Source: Paraphysomonas bandaiensis (Eukaryota; Chrysophyceae). From it: a stretch of DNA of 49,472 nucleotides. The position numbers and the translations under genes were made by a program. The notes under the pieces were generated by a model. That model saw nothing but the letters and a program-made list of their open reading frames with translations, made no database searches and was not told the DNA's origin. The number at the start of each line of letters is the position of its first letter. Position 1 is the first letter of the stretch. Positions 39,201 through 49,472 of the stretch are shown one piece after another. The DNA lies in assembly GCA_965644295.1 (NCBI GenBank), contig CBFFRP010000393.1, forward strand, positions 1 to 49,472. The letters run 5' to 3'.

Positions 39201-40180
39201 CTTATCATTCTATACACACAGCGTTCGTTTAGTTCATTACTATTTCCTTAGTTTAGCAATATATATAATATGTTGAAAGCGGACTTTCAACACGAGGAGG
39301 GGGCTTCTTCACACCCTTGAAAAATGAAGTGGCCTCCGCATGTGTAGAAATAAACAGCAGGTATCTGTTTAGATTTTTTTAATCGCGTGACCATTCATCA
39401 AGGTCCCGATAATGTAGCCTGCACAACGTATCGAGAGGTAATATGGCCGATACGGACAACTTAGGCCACGACACATATCTACTATATGATACCTAGACTC
39501 ATTCTCGAGAGGTGAGGTGTAAAGTATCTTTAGAGCTATCTTCACAAGTAAGGAAGAACGTAGAGGATGAAGACAGAAATAAAATCTTTTCGCAAACAAT
39601 ATATATAGTGTGACTATGAATGCAACCACTTTTTCTCTGTCACTCAAAGCAAACGAAGTGAGCAAGCAGAGTGTTGGTATATATGACATCTTCTGACTTC
39701 AGGAATTTTGAGTCCTTAAGGTGAACAGCCAGGATGCTTGACTTCAGCAGGCAGCCCAATTCCCCGGATTCTCTCAAGTTGAGGTGGACCCATTCTCGGA
39801 TGCCTGTTTATTCGTCGAGACCCAAAGACGTCTACTACACAAGTAACACTCATATTAGTGTCCCTTGTGTACCACACAAACGTTTGGCTGTGAGTGGGCA
39901 GCGAACAATATCTGTGTACTATATGCGGCTCACGTTAGTTTCTTGGAGAAATATATCCGGTACTTATACTTAATACTTATCCCCCAGAACAACACGAAAA
40001 GGTGCGAGTCCGACGTTGTTGAGGGTAGTAAGTGTTGTTGATATGTCCAATTCTAAAACTTAAGCATATATGACCACACTAGAAACTCAAAACTTAAGTG
40101 AAAAGGAGAATGCCAAGCTCGTGCAATACCCCGGAGGAATAGGAATTGTTTCAACTAGTGTCCTTACAATTACTGAAGTA
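39201..40180. other. Gene-poor region, nothing firmly recognised
   Basis: Holds short open frames (39734-39973 plus, 39369-39689 minus) without recognisable motifs. It lies between repeat R3 and the hAT transposase remnant and may include decayed upstream parts of that transposase, but I cannot show this. Confidence 0.4.
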
Positions 40181-40189
40181 AGGTTAACA

Positions 40190-40602
40190 CCAGCTTGACC
40201 TTCACGACGTTTGTACATTGTTTGACGAACTCTTCATAATGCACCCGATTGTTGGTGTTGCTTTCGAAAAGGCAATGTGGCAACGAAGTCGTAACTCGGA
40301 CGGTAAAGGATCAAACTAAAATATTTTTGCTCGATGAGGGAGTAGAAGTTTATGATGGTGCGAGTCTAGTTCCGAATGACGACGCAACGCAACGTTTGAT
40401 TGATGGTAGCAGGCAGCAGAAGCGAGCAAGATTTAACCAGAGAACTCGTTACTGCAGCATGAAACACTTACATGCCACAACCAATAAGGTTGAAAGGTTG
40501 TTCAGTAGAGCTACGATTGTTATGACGGGCTTGCGCAAGAGCTTGACTCCTCAATATTAAGAGCTAATTATGTTTTTACGCATGAATCGTCTCCTCTGAA
40601 AT
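40190..40602 (+). pseudogene. hAT-family transposase C-terminal remnant
   Basis: Two frames carry pieces of one hAT C-terminus: VCTLFDELFIMHPIVGVAFE (about 40210-40275) and, after a frameshift, the hAT dimerisation signature NKVERLFSRATIVMTGLRKS (40483-40542). Directly after LTPQY is a TAA (40558-40560), yet the frame continues ELIMFLRMNRLL as in intact hAT C-termini. The gene is thus broken by at least one frameshift and one nonsense change. A CAGGGCTG-type terminus in reverse (40741-40748) closes the element on the right. Confidence 0.8.
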
Positions 40603-40740
40603 GACAGTAGAGGTAGCTATATTGACAGCTAGTGCATTTTAGTACTAAATAATTGCAGTTAACTGCAATAATTGAAATTGAGACAGCAAGTAATAATTGC
40701 AATTGTAGTTGACTACAACCTGCGTCAATTAATTGATACG

Positions 40741-40748
40741 CAGCCCTG
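40741..40748 (-). mobile_element. Probable right terminus of a hAT element
   Basis: cagccctg is the reverse of CAGGGCTG, a hAT-type terminus, and lies about 140 bp past the transposase end behind several AT-rich palindromes (gcagttaactgc near 40657). No matching 8-bp duplication was found with the terminus at 38600. Confidence 0.45.
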
Positions 40749-41002
40749 GTTAAGTCTGCATATAAGATATTTTGAATGGAACGTAGCTGGAAAAAAGGAA
40801 AATATTAGAAATATTATTGAACCTAGTCACACACACTGATATAAAAACCTAGTAATAAATTGTACTCACATATAACTACACATTAAAAAGCATTTTTTTT
40901 TAAAAGCCACAGCTAATGGAGAGTAGAAATAATTTTTCGTATTAAAATTAATTTACAAAATCACAACCTTATATACAAGCAGGCCCACTCTTCTCTAAAT
41001 AT

Positions 41003-42209
41003 TTAACTATTCTCTCCCAATATATCCGTAGACATCACCTCAGCAGAGGTTGGTTTGTCTTGGATCACGGCCGCTATCCTGTCTACTGCTGATTTGACCA
41101 TGGAGCTTGGGGCACCGCCGGAGTGGTACAACACCAGACCACTGGCCGCAAGAGCAAAAGCCAAATAATATAGCCAATGCACGGCATTTCCAAATACTAA
41201 ATACGCTATAGCTACTGCGTACGCATCTGAGGTTAGGAGGGATAAATTGAACAATGCAGCATCGTTAGCCTTTAGAAAGACAGAAGTATTGCAGTACATG
41301 AGGAAAAGGCACACTACGAATCCTGCGGAGAATGAAACAGACTCGTAGCCCCAGTACACAGAAGTTATCTTTTTCAACTCGAAGGCTGCCATCTGAACAC
41401 CAGATATGAGCGCTCCATTTAACCCAAGCATTCCGAGAAATTCTATACGGTTATGACTCTTCACGAGAGTTTCCTGCAGAACGTTGGATGCAGCATATAG
41501 ACAAGCGCCAATCTAAAGAGAGTGATTGATGAGATGAGCATATATAATGTAAAATTAAACCCACCAGACATAGCACATCTCCTTTAAGAGGCTGGCTGGC
41601 AGCAGAGTCAGAATTTGACAGCGTATCTGAGTACACTACACAGCCCAACCCAAGAAGACATATGACCACACCACCCAGATGATAGCGATTATATGTTGCT
41701 CCTAAAAATACAACCGACAGTAACATCACGCAAGGTATTGTAAAGCAGTCTAGCAACATTATAGAAGTAACAGATGTGTAATTGTAAGCTGATATAATCA
41801 GAACATTGGCTTCCACGTCGAGAAGTGCAGCCACAAAATACACCCAAAACGGCCACTGCAATCTAATACCACAAGACCACCATTTCTCTACACACATATC
41901 AATCTCACGATTATATAACAACCTCACAATATGTAGTGATAGAAAGAAATAATTAAAGAAACTGAGCATCATCGGACAGTTTGCTTGTTTAGATGCTAAT
42001 AATGATGCAAAGAGTGCCGTTCCAGATATTAATAATGATATATATTGTCCATGTAGTAATGGTGTGATTCTTTGTATCCATTTCATATGACAGATTCCCT
42101 CTTTATCGATAGTAGCAGGAGGTCTATTAAGATTCTGTGTGTTGTCTTCATCAGATATTAACTCGTAGTTGTTCATGACAGCTGACATGGGAAGTTCATT
42201 CAAGAACAT
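41003..42209 (-). CDS. SLC35F-type solute carrier (drug/metabolite transporter superfamily)
   Basis: Two exons on the minus strand, 42209-41565 and 41512-41003, with a 52-nt intron (GTGGGT donor); 384 residues. About ten hydrophobic helices. Motifs fit the SLC35F1/F2/F6 group: NVLIISAYNYTSVTSIMLLDCFTIPCVMLLS, interrupted here only by my quoting limits, then LGGVVICLLGLG, the junction LCL-IGACLYAASNV, and SHNRIEFLGMLGLNG. Members move nucleotide-sugar-like or thiamine-like solutes across endomembranes; the substrate is unknown. An upstream ATG at 42293 would add 28 residues over TATG/TACA repeat-like DNA, so I prefer 42209. Divergently paired with the Cdc14 gene. Confidence 0.88.
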
Positions 42210-42928
42210 ATTAAGAATATGAGATGCATATGATGTATATGTATAGATGAATAGATTGGGATTAGATGGATTGGTGTATGTATATGTATGCACCTTAATG
42301 GGGTTTATAGATGTACTGCTCTATCATAGTGTTGTACATACATACATACATGCATGCATAGTACATGCATACATACATACATACATACATACATACATAC
42401 ATACATACATACATACATACATACATACACGCCTACTGCTACATAGATTGAATTTTATTGGTTCTCAATGACTGTATGTCTGTATGGAGATGTACTGCTG
42501 TAGACATACTGTGTGTACCGATGTACATAGAAATATCTGTTTGGTGTATTGTCTCTGCTCCACAAAGAATTCATACCACTGTATACCAATAGAAATACAT
42601 ACCCCGTATATATATAAGAATACAGTGTGTAACTCCCTTTGTATGATACATACGTACAGCAGTATACCGCACACTGGAATGTCGTCTCCACACACATATA
42701 CATGTACAGACACCACTATATATACATACATACATATGTACCAGTAGCCCTCTATTAAACCATTATTAACACAAACTATTGTGTTCGGTATCACATTTTC
42801 TCTTCATTACATGTCTGTGATACCACTATCTAGCCCATATTATAGCTAGATATCATTCCAATCCAAAGTTTGCTGGATTTATCTCACTATACCTACATAC
42901 ATACATATATACATACAATGCTGTCATA
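42210..42928. promoter_or_regulatory. Head-to-head promoter region, SLC35F-like / Cdc14
   Basis: 719 bp between divergent starts, dominated by tetranucleotide microsatellites (see 42335-42430) and further tacatacata tracts near 42720 and 42890. Confidence 0.4.
42335..42430. repeat. (ACAT)n microsatellite
   Basis: About 17 uninterrupted copies of ACAT from 42362 to 42428, preceded by shorter interrupted runs. Placed 130-220 bp from the transporter start. Confidence 0.95.
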
Positions 42929-44729
42929 ATGTCTGGTTGTTTTGCTGAACGCATCGAAATACTTCCTGGTAAGAATAAGATGATCATTACAACCTCATTA
43001 ATTAATGCTTGTTTATGAATAGGCCAATTATATTTTTGTTGCAAAGATGATAATAAGGCTCTGGAAACCTCACAGAAGTACATATACTTTTCAACTGATA
43101 ACACCCTGCAATACACTGCATTCTTCGCTGACTTTGGACCATTGAATATTGGACTTACGTATAACTTTTGTGAACAGCTTGACACACTACTGACTCAATC
43201 AAGTGTCGAGAGAAAACCAGTAATATACTACTCATCAACACACCCTCACAAACGGGCAAATGCAGCCGTATTGCTATGTGCCTACTTGGTATGTGGCTAC
43301 ATATAGAAAGAAAGATTGTGTTAACACCTTATGATGGTGCAGATTTTTGTAAAAGAATTAACAGTGGAGCAGGCATATGCCCCTTTTATTGGTACCATGT
43401 GCTTTATCCCTTCCTCACTCTAGATAACTCTTTTCTGCAGGAATCACACCGATGCTGACAACGTTTAGGGATGCTGCTTTCTGTATCAACACTTACCCGG
43501 TTACTGTACTTGACTGTACTCGCGCCTTTTATCGAGCTCATTGTCTGAAACATTTCGTATACTCAACGTTTGATGTTCACAAACATGACCATCTCGCTAA
43601 ACTAGAGAATGGAGATGTTTCGTGGATAATTCCTGGAAAGTTCGTCGCCTTTAGTGGTCCTACCAGCGCCCCCCGTGAACTTTCCCCTGGAGTCTTTGCA
43701 TTGTCTCCGGAAGGTTATGTTCCTCTATTCAAGAGTCTTGGTGTTACTTGTATTGTCCGGTTCAACAAGAAATGTTACGACAGGAATATATTCGTACGGG
43801 CTGGAATTCGTCATGTAGATCTCTACTACGAGGACGGAGGCAACCCTTCTGATTCTATTCTTCAGGTAGCGTTCCATAAACATGTGCATTTCATTTTATT
43901 GAATTCCCTACTGCAGGCGTTTCTTACCACGTGCGAAAAGGAGAAAGGTGCTATTGCAGTACACTGTAAAGCAGGTCTTGGACGAACTGGAACCAATATC
44001 GCAGCCTACATGATGAAGCACTATGGCTACAGTGCAAGAGAAAGCACAGCCTGGTGTCGGGTATGTCGCCCTGGTTCTGTGGTTGGCCCACAGCAACAGT
44101 ATTTGGAGACAATTCAAGAACGTATGTGGGAAGAGGGACGTATATACAGAAATGAAGCCCGCGGGACAAAGGGTGATAACGGAAGTGCACTACCCTCCAC
44201 TGGGAAGACATCCCAGACACATATTAGGAGAAAGTCTAGTGGAAGTGCGCGCTCATCTGCGGAGACCGTTGAGAGTTCTCTGACGGCCCGACTTCTACGA
44301 AATCATCAGCGGCAAGCGCATCGCACGAATGACGGCGAATCAGCTGTGCGAGCGACAGCATCAGGGCGGGCGCGATCAGAAGATTTCCTGAAGCGGCCAA
44401 ACACGTCAGGCGGGGCAAGTGGTGATATCAGTAACAGCAGAAATTCTGGCGGAGAACATGCCCGACAGAAATTAGTTGTGGAAGAGCGACCTAAGACCTC
44501 TTCTCGAGCTGCAAGTGGTAAGATATCCACGGAGTCCTCTTCACATCTGCCGTCAGCGAGTAACGGTAGTCGCGATAAGAAGTCTTCCACCACTGGAGGT
44601 CTATGGGCATCCAGAACGCATTCCCCCAGCGGAATCAAGGCCAACAGTACGAGCTTGAGTCGAAGGAATATTGTGCGTAAAAATAGTTCATCCGGTAGTG
44701 CTAAACGACCAGCAAATAAATATGTTTGA
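42929..44729 (+). CDS. CDC14: Cdc14-type dual-specificity phosphatase
   Basis: Five exons: 42929-42968, 43023-43288, 43343-43391, 43441-43865 and 43917-44729; introns of 54, 54, 49 and 51 nt; 530 residues. Cdc14 removes Cdk phosphates and acts in mitotic exit, cytokinesis and, in flagellates, ciliary processes. The N-terminal half is the inactive DSPn domain (FCCKDDNKAL, ADFGPLNIG, KPVIYYSSTHPHKRANAA, EQAYAPF, TFRDAAF). The catalytic half has the entry motif WIIPGKFVAFSGP, general acid Asp250 (YYEDGGNP) and the signature HCKAGLGRTG with Cys277, then IAAYMMKHYG and CRPGSVVGPQQQYL. The last about 190 residues are Ser/Arg-rich and probably regulatory. The 51-nt last intron has no stop and is in frame; it would insert 17 residues just before the catalytic loop if retained. 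Confidence 0.93.
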
Positions 44730-45647
44730 ATTTTTAGCTGGCAAGTTGTTTCTATTCCCTTGAAGTTGTGGTGTATGTGGGATGTATAGTGTGTAATGCG
44801 GAAGTTGAAGCTAAATCAAAAATGTGTTGTTAACAGTTGCATAATAAAGAAGTGATCTTAGTAGTAGTAAACAATGTTGTGATTATTAGAGTGTAAAAGT
44901 GATGAACACAGTAAAGTAAGAAATTATGAATAACAATATAAAACATAACTATCATACACAACTGAATAGTTGTAGCTGATAATGACGATCGTTATGATGA
45001 CGATCATGTATCTTCCATAGATACTCTCTCTAACTCAGTTATGATATATTTCATTGAATATTATAACTCACAGATAAGCTGAATTATAATATGCATTCGG
45101 GCACATAAAAATTTAGAGTTTTCAGTTTATGTTAAGCTATTTTTGTAAAGTTGCTTGCATTGCCGGGATGCAGGTATATTATATCGTGTAGCTATGACAA
45201 CTAGCAGCATCAAGCATCAGGCCTATGCACTATGCACATCCCTTAAGCGGAAAAACTGAACTTAATATTAGAATTGAGGTGGTCATTTTGCTGTGAATAC
45301 TGTGTACATAATAAACATTCAGCATAATGCATATCACGATATCGCCAGCATCACTACACCTTTCAAATAGCAGTATTATTAACTGTATACTATTGTCCTT
45401 CATAGAAAATAAAAAATACATCACTATCTTTGAATACTATGTGTATTCCAACTGTACTACGAAGGGATAATATAATATATACTACTGTAAACAAAATACA
45501 AAAAAGATACTTGATTGACTTCGTTTGAGGCGTATTAGAATCAGAAAAAGAAAACGTTTATAATTCTTCTTTTGTCTCTGCGAAATGACTGTAATAAACC
45601 ACAAAACCGTGGTAAAATTATGTTACGTAACACAAGTACGACTAACG
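44730..45647. other. Intergenic, nothing recognised
   Basis: 918 bp between the convergent Cdc14 and ATP12 genes. AT-rich; contains a small repeat of atgacgatcgttatg near 44980-45007. No gene or RNA recognised. Confidence 0.5.
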
Positions 45648-46841
45648 CTACAAACTTTGAAATAGTTTCATTTTTTCCTCCACTTTCGATTCATCCCAAT
45701 ACAAGCTCATGAATGCATCTACAGCGCTGAGCCCAACTGTGGTATTTAATCTATCCATGTCGTGACCGCCTTCAACAACTCCCCATATCTCAGCCTGAAA
45801 CTCTTCCTCTACCCTGGCTGCAGCCTTAGCCTGCTCGAAATCAATATACCTACACATAAGAGCTAGTGCAATGACAACAGACTTGCATTCCATGGTGGCC
45901 GACTGCAAACATGCCAGCTCAAAGTGGTCCTGTAAATCCCGATTAGAGGTAAATATAATTATGAAGGAAATTTCACATACCAGACTCTCAATAATTCGTG
46001 TCACGCGCTCAACAGATGCCTGAGGATGTGCTACTCTTCCCCCCATATTATCGGTGGTTTTAAGCTCAACACCTAAAGCCCGCTTTATCCACTTATGTAG
46101 TGGGTGGAAGTGTTTTTTTTGAGCCTTGAGAAGTATCCTGTCCTCAGGAGTGGTGAAGAAAAGTGTGGAGTCTAAACACTCCGTCACACATGAATGTAAT
46201 ATATTGTACACATGTGGCGTACCTGTAGGAAGAAACCTGAGACATGTGCGCCGTGCATCATTGGGGTCCAGTCGTATCTGGTCCAGGGCGGTGGCTGTGA
46301 ACATATTACTACGGCGAAACCAATGAAACGTACGTACATGCTAGAATGGTATATGGCATAGACGCCGGGACTATACCGCGGGATTTGTCTAATTGAGCAT
46401 CCCACTCCAAGGCTATCATCGAAGCAAGTTCAGCATTGGGAAGCTATTTACTTCGTTAAACAAAAATTTTCATAGCACGAGAACATACATGCAGTGTATT
46501 CCTCGCAGGAGTCTTTAAATTCCTTCCATCCAGCATGATCTTATACAACTGTATACTCGTTTAATCGTATAAATATCCCCAAATTTATATAACCTTATCA
46601 GAGCCATCATGAGGGATGACATCAACATATTTATAGAATCGCATACGTCCTCCAATTCTCTGATGAATAGTTTCTGCATGTAATCCAGATTCAGTATGAC
46701 CTGAAAAGATATATATGTGAGTATGGGTGACTATAGTGTGACTATATATATGATACCACTGCATGGACGTATTAGACGATACCATGGAGAAGACACACTG
46801 CTTAGAGCTGATTTTCTGGCAGATCGTAGTGCCCAAGACAT
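45648..46841 (-). CDS. ATPAF2: ATP12, mitochondrial F1-ATPase assembly chaperone
   Basis: Seven exons on the minus strand: 46841-46757, 46700-46594, 46548-46489, 46443-46338, 46294-46223, 46171-45981 and 45929-45648; introns of 56, 45, 45, 43, 51 and 51 nt; 300 residues. ATP12 binds the F1 alpha subunit before hexamer assembly in the matrix. The first exon encodes an Arg/Ser-rich targeting sequence (MSWALRSARKSALSS). The ATP12 core then reads RMRFYKYVDV, MLDGRNLKTPARNTL, ELASMIALEWDAQ, SMPYTILASTALDQ, RFLPTDSTLFF, W-type linker HPLHKWIKRALG, ATMECKSVVIALAL, and the conserved end VEEEFQAEIWGVVEGGHDMD. Length fits the family. Two introns of 51 nt lack in-frame stops. The exon-1 join is supported by phase and by its targeting-signal character. 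Confidence 0.93.
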
Positions 46842-47312
46842 ATCAAAACCAAGTTCAATTAATTAACTCGGTTAAGACACCTATATACTTGAGATATATA
46901 GATAGATGATGTATATGTGTTGCAAACAGTGCAATCGTCTGGACCTCACCACTATGCATATACTGACTGTAAAGCTCTTGTTTTCAGTGTAAGTCACTGG
47001 AAACCCTGCTTTTCTTCATTTGATTTTCTATTATTTTTCCATTTTTGAGATGACATAAACCATAAAAGCCCTGCTATATGTCTTCTCTACAACAACATGT
47101 CCTGAGTATGCCTGTATATATCCTACTATTATTATATGCGTTTTTGTTGCTTGTTTTTTTAGTTGCCGTTGTTATCATATCATACATATACAAGCCTATG
47201 AGAGCTCCAATCCATATATATTAACACTATATATAATATATACTTCGATAGAATCATTTGTCACACTCTCTCATTTATCGAGTACATCCTATTTCTATTA
47301 TTTTAGGGAGTA
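46842..47312. promoter_or_regulatory. Head-to-head promoter region, ATP12 / GTPase-like gene
   Basis: 471 bp between divergent starts. A possible 3' splice site (ttattttag) lies 8 bases before the GTPase-like ATG, so that gene may have a 5' UTR intron. TATATATAATATATA lies near 47228-47243. Confidence 0.4.
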
Positions 47313-48961
47313 ATGGCTACTGATAATGAGTTAGATTCATTACAGGCGAAAGTAGTTGTACTTGGCGACCCCCGTACAGGGAAATCTAGTATTGTTAGAT
47401 CACTGGATCCATATTGTCGAAGTGTAAGTCAAACAGGATCATCTGGAGAGCAAACTAGTTTTACTGTGATAGAAATTCCATCGAATGAATTAGACGCTGC
47501 TGTGGCTAATGTGTATTTAAAGTTTTGGGAGTATACGGGAGCTGGAAAAAAAGAACAGGAAGTCGCATTTCCTGGTGCTCTATTTTGTATTATTACACTT
47601 GATATGAGGGCACCAGAAACAGCTAATTCTGCATTTAACAAATGGATTGCATTGAAAGAAGCACATATGCCAGGTCAGTTTATCCATTACATATCACGCA
47701 TAATGGTTTAAACTTATCAACAACAGAAAGCTTCCTTTTCGTCGTGGGCACGTTTTTAGATTTTGCCGCCCAAAGACGAGTCGAAATTGCCGATATATGT
47801 AAAGCTTGTGCTCAAAAGGAAGCTATATATATTGAAGTTTCTAATATGGATGGCAGCAATATTACGCTACTCCGGCGGTTGATTTGTCAGCGATTAAACC
47901 AAATGCTGAAGATCCGGGAGGAACAGAAGCGGCTGGCAGCCACCGCTGCATCCAGAGGAGAGCCGAGTAATACCGCTCAGGAAGGTAAGCAGGACGTGGA
48001 GGGTGGTGCGTACTCAGACGAGTCTAAGAGCGCACCCGTGGATCTCATTCTGGATTCTCTTAGTCCTGCTATCCTTGAACGTCATATTCTGGGGAATAGC
48101 GTGGGAAATATACTTGCAAGCACATTGAATTCCTCTGTAGTATCTGGCTTAGATGAGCAGTGGCAGGGCTTTGATGCTGAGCAACAGAATCTTTCACATG
48201 TCGGAAAACGCATCTCATCTTTTATTGACCAGTTAAGTCAAGGTGGACGATTATCTCTTCCTGAAGACGCGCCACCTCCCCCTCCACCGGTCAATAGGGG
48301 CACCCACCTCTCTGAGCCCGATTCTGAAGAAATACGCCACCTTTTTGATATGATGGGTCTTCCTTTACCTGCTTCCCTACGTGTTGGCCACGATGAAGGA
48401 GACAATGGGAAGAACAGGGTCTCTGTCAAACTCAAAGTGCGACTTCCAGACAACAGCTTTGCACACCTAGTTTTGCGTTCGGGAGATGATATCGAGCGTA
48501 TGGTGCATCACTTTGCTGCTGGGCATGGAATGCTGGACAAAGGATCAGTCAGTCGACTGGTGGACGTTGGAACTCGAATGCTGCGACGTGCAGAAGCTGA
48601 AAACGATTCAGGACAGCACGATACTGGAGCATCCAGCAAACCAGTAATTAGCCCAGGAGAAAAAAGTGTAGGGTCAAATGCAAGCCCACGTAAGCCCCGT
48701 CGTTGCAAAGCCAGGATCCAGCTACCGAATAATCAGGTCAGCAGTATGTGTATGCATGCGGTAATTACATTTGTGTTCACAATATGGTTGTAGGTCCTAG
48801 AGACTGTAGTTACAAGGGGTGAGGATGCTATGGTTATTGCTAGACGCCTATCTGAGGAGCATGGACTTTCTATGGGATTTCAACATAAGATATGGGAACA
48901 GTTACAGTTAGCACTGGACTCTTTAGAAAGGTCTGGCAGTAATTCAGTGAAGAGGAATTAA
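47313..48961 (+). CDS. Ras-like GTPase-domain protein with two C-terminal about 50-residue repeats
   Basis: Three exons: 47313-47673, 47727-48736 and 48794-48961; introns of 53 and 57 nt; 512 residues. The N-terminal domain has a P-loop GDPRTGKS (18-25), a switch-II-like FWEYTG where the usual WDTxG has Glu for Asp, and EVSNMDGSNI resembling the G5 loop. The NKxD guanine-specificity motif is absent (GTFLD in its place), so nucleotide binding may be altered or lost. An acidic/Ser linker has a PPPPPP run near residue 300. Two related units follow: VSVKLKVRLPDNSFAHLVL..GDDIERMVHHFAAGHGM (from 352) and KARIQLPNNQVLETVV..GEDAMVIARRLSEEHGL (from 448), each with strand-turn-strand-helix character and possibly ubiquitin- or PFU-like. 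I do not recognise the family by name. Dynein light-intermediate-chain and flagellar GTPases were considered. Confidence 0.75.
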
Positions 48962-49210
48962 GTTACTAAATCCTTGGTTGGAACACACCGGTATTTGCTT
49001 GTGTTGGTAATTTTGTGCTGGTCATATCTTCGTGTAGCATTCGTAGTGATTATTGCCTGTACACGGTTGATATGTTCACACGGTTGTAATGCATGGGATA
49101 CAATCGTTGTGCAATATGTGTACTGAAATTTTCGTTTATCCGTATATCTGTGCATAGATTAGTTAGAATAATATTTAAAACGGCTGTTTAATTAAGTTAT
49201 TACTGAGGAT
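48962..49210. other. 3' flank of the GTPase-like gene
   Basis: About 250 bp of AT-rich DNA with no recognised feature before the hAT-like MITE. Confidence 0.4.
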
Positions 49211-49345
49211 CAGGGAAAGGGAAAAATATATCGCAATGCTGTTGTCGGATAGCGTTCCATCAATAGTATTGATGGAGTTTCTAAATTGGCCCAACAATAC
49301 TATTGCAATATATTGTGTATAGCAATATAATGTTGCCGAACCCTG
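49211..49345. mobile_element. hAT-like MITE (CAGGG termini)
   Basis: 135 bp with inverted ends CAGGG/CCCTG and internal inverted segments (ccatcaatagtattgatgg is a perfect palindrome near 49256-49274; caatactattgcaatatattg). Related to 38600-38690. The 12-mer tactgaggatca occurs on both sides (49201-49212 and 49352-49363), suggesting target duplication plus slippage, though a clean 8-bp duplication is not seen. Confidence 0.6.
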
Positions 49346-49472
49346 CTGAGCTACTGAGGATCAATAGCTTGCGTAGTACATTGCGAGTTCATATAATTGT
49401 CAGTGACAAATATTGCTGCACAAATATACTTGCAAATCTCATGTGATGTTTAGCTGAGTTGCTTAACAATCG

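Noticed and set aside
38600-40748. One complete hAT element spanning the whole interval
   Set aside because: Both ends look like hAT termini, but the 8 bp flanking each end do not match and the left terminus is closer to the MITE at 49211.
43289-43306. 18-nt intron in Cdc14 (gtatgtgg to catatag)
   Set aside because: A 54-nt intron from the same donor to 43342 keeps the frame and restores family sequence (EQAYAPF).
47642-47726. Alternative start of the GTPase-like gene at 47642
   Set aside because: That frame reads through the intron in another phase; splicing 47674-47726 joins the P-loop exon to the rest in frame.
1-49472. CRISPR arrays, bacterial operons or phage genes
   Set aside because: Spliceosomal introns, eukaryotic gene families and lack of spaced repeats rule these out; tandem arrays here are coding or microsatellite.

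Overview
This is nuclear DNA of a unicellular eukaryote with mitochondria. Most genes are split by GT-AG introns, many of only 43-59 nt, the standard genetic code fits every conserved gene, and non-coding DNA is AT-rich with microsatellites, MITE-like elements and a TTAGGG-type interstitial repeat. The 7TM family resembles, from memory, uncharacterised 7TM proteins of fungi and other protists. I cannot place the organism more closely than that.

Layout. 1-2411: 5' part of a Ty1/copia-type gag-pol on the minus strand, running off the window. 2412-5520: repeat-rich DNA holding a frameshifted lipase (PAF-acetylhydrolase-like) fragment between inverted repeats, a telomere-like tract and a decayed repeat. 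5960-15904: three intronless paralogues of a seven-helix membrane protein whose tails carry tandem repeats built on a SFDQWQ motif. 16207-16692: a MITE with long inverted ends. 18195-31400: an intron-containing housekeeping block: ceramide synthase, WIPI/Atg18-type autophagy protein (13 exons assembled here), SPF30/SMNDC1 splicing factor, ribosomal protein eL30, a secreted methyltransferase-like protein, and an E2/E3BP-type subunit of the pyruvate dehydrogenase complex. 31401-38252: an intronless 2283-residue protein with an FAD-monooxygenase-like fold and C-terminal membrane segments. 38600-40748: hAT transposon remnants. 41003-48961: SLC35F-type transporter, Cdc14 phosphatase, ATP12 (F1-ATPase assembly factor) and a Ras-like GTPase-domain protein with two C-terminal repeats.

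Genes are largely arranged as six head-to-head pairs with start-to-start gaps of about 460-720 bp. The housekeeping genes have no shared pathway beyond mitochondrial function (E2/E3BP, ATP12) and membrane traffic or lipid biology (ceramide synthase, WIPI, SLC35F). The least conventional parts are the repeat-tailed 7TM family, where all three reading frames end at a TAG lying within still-recognisable repeat sequence, and the giant FAD/membrane protein. Exon joins are my own reading from splice signals, reading frame and family conservation; no transcript data were available.
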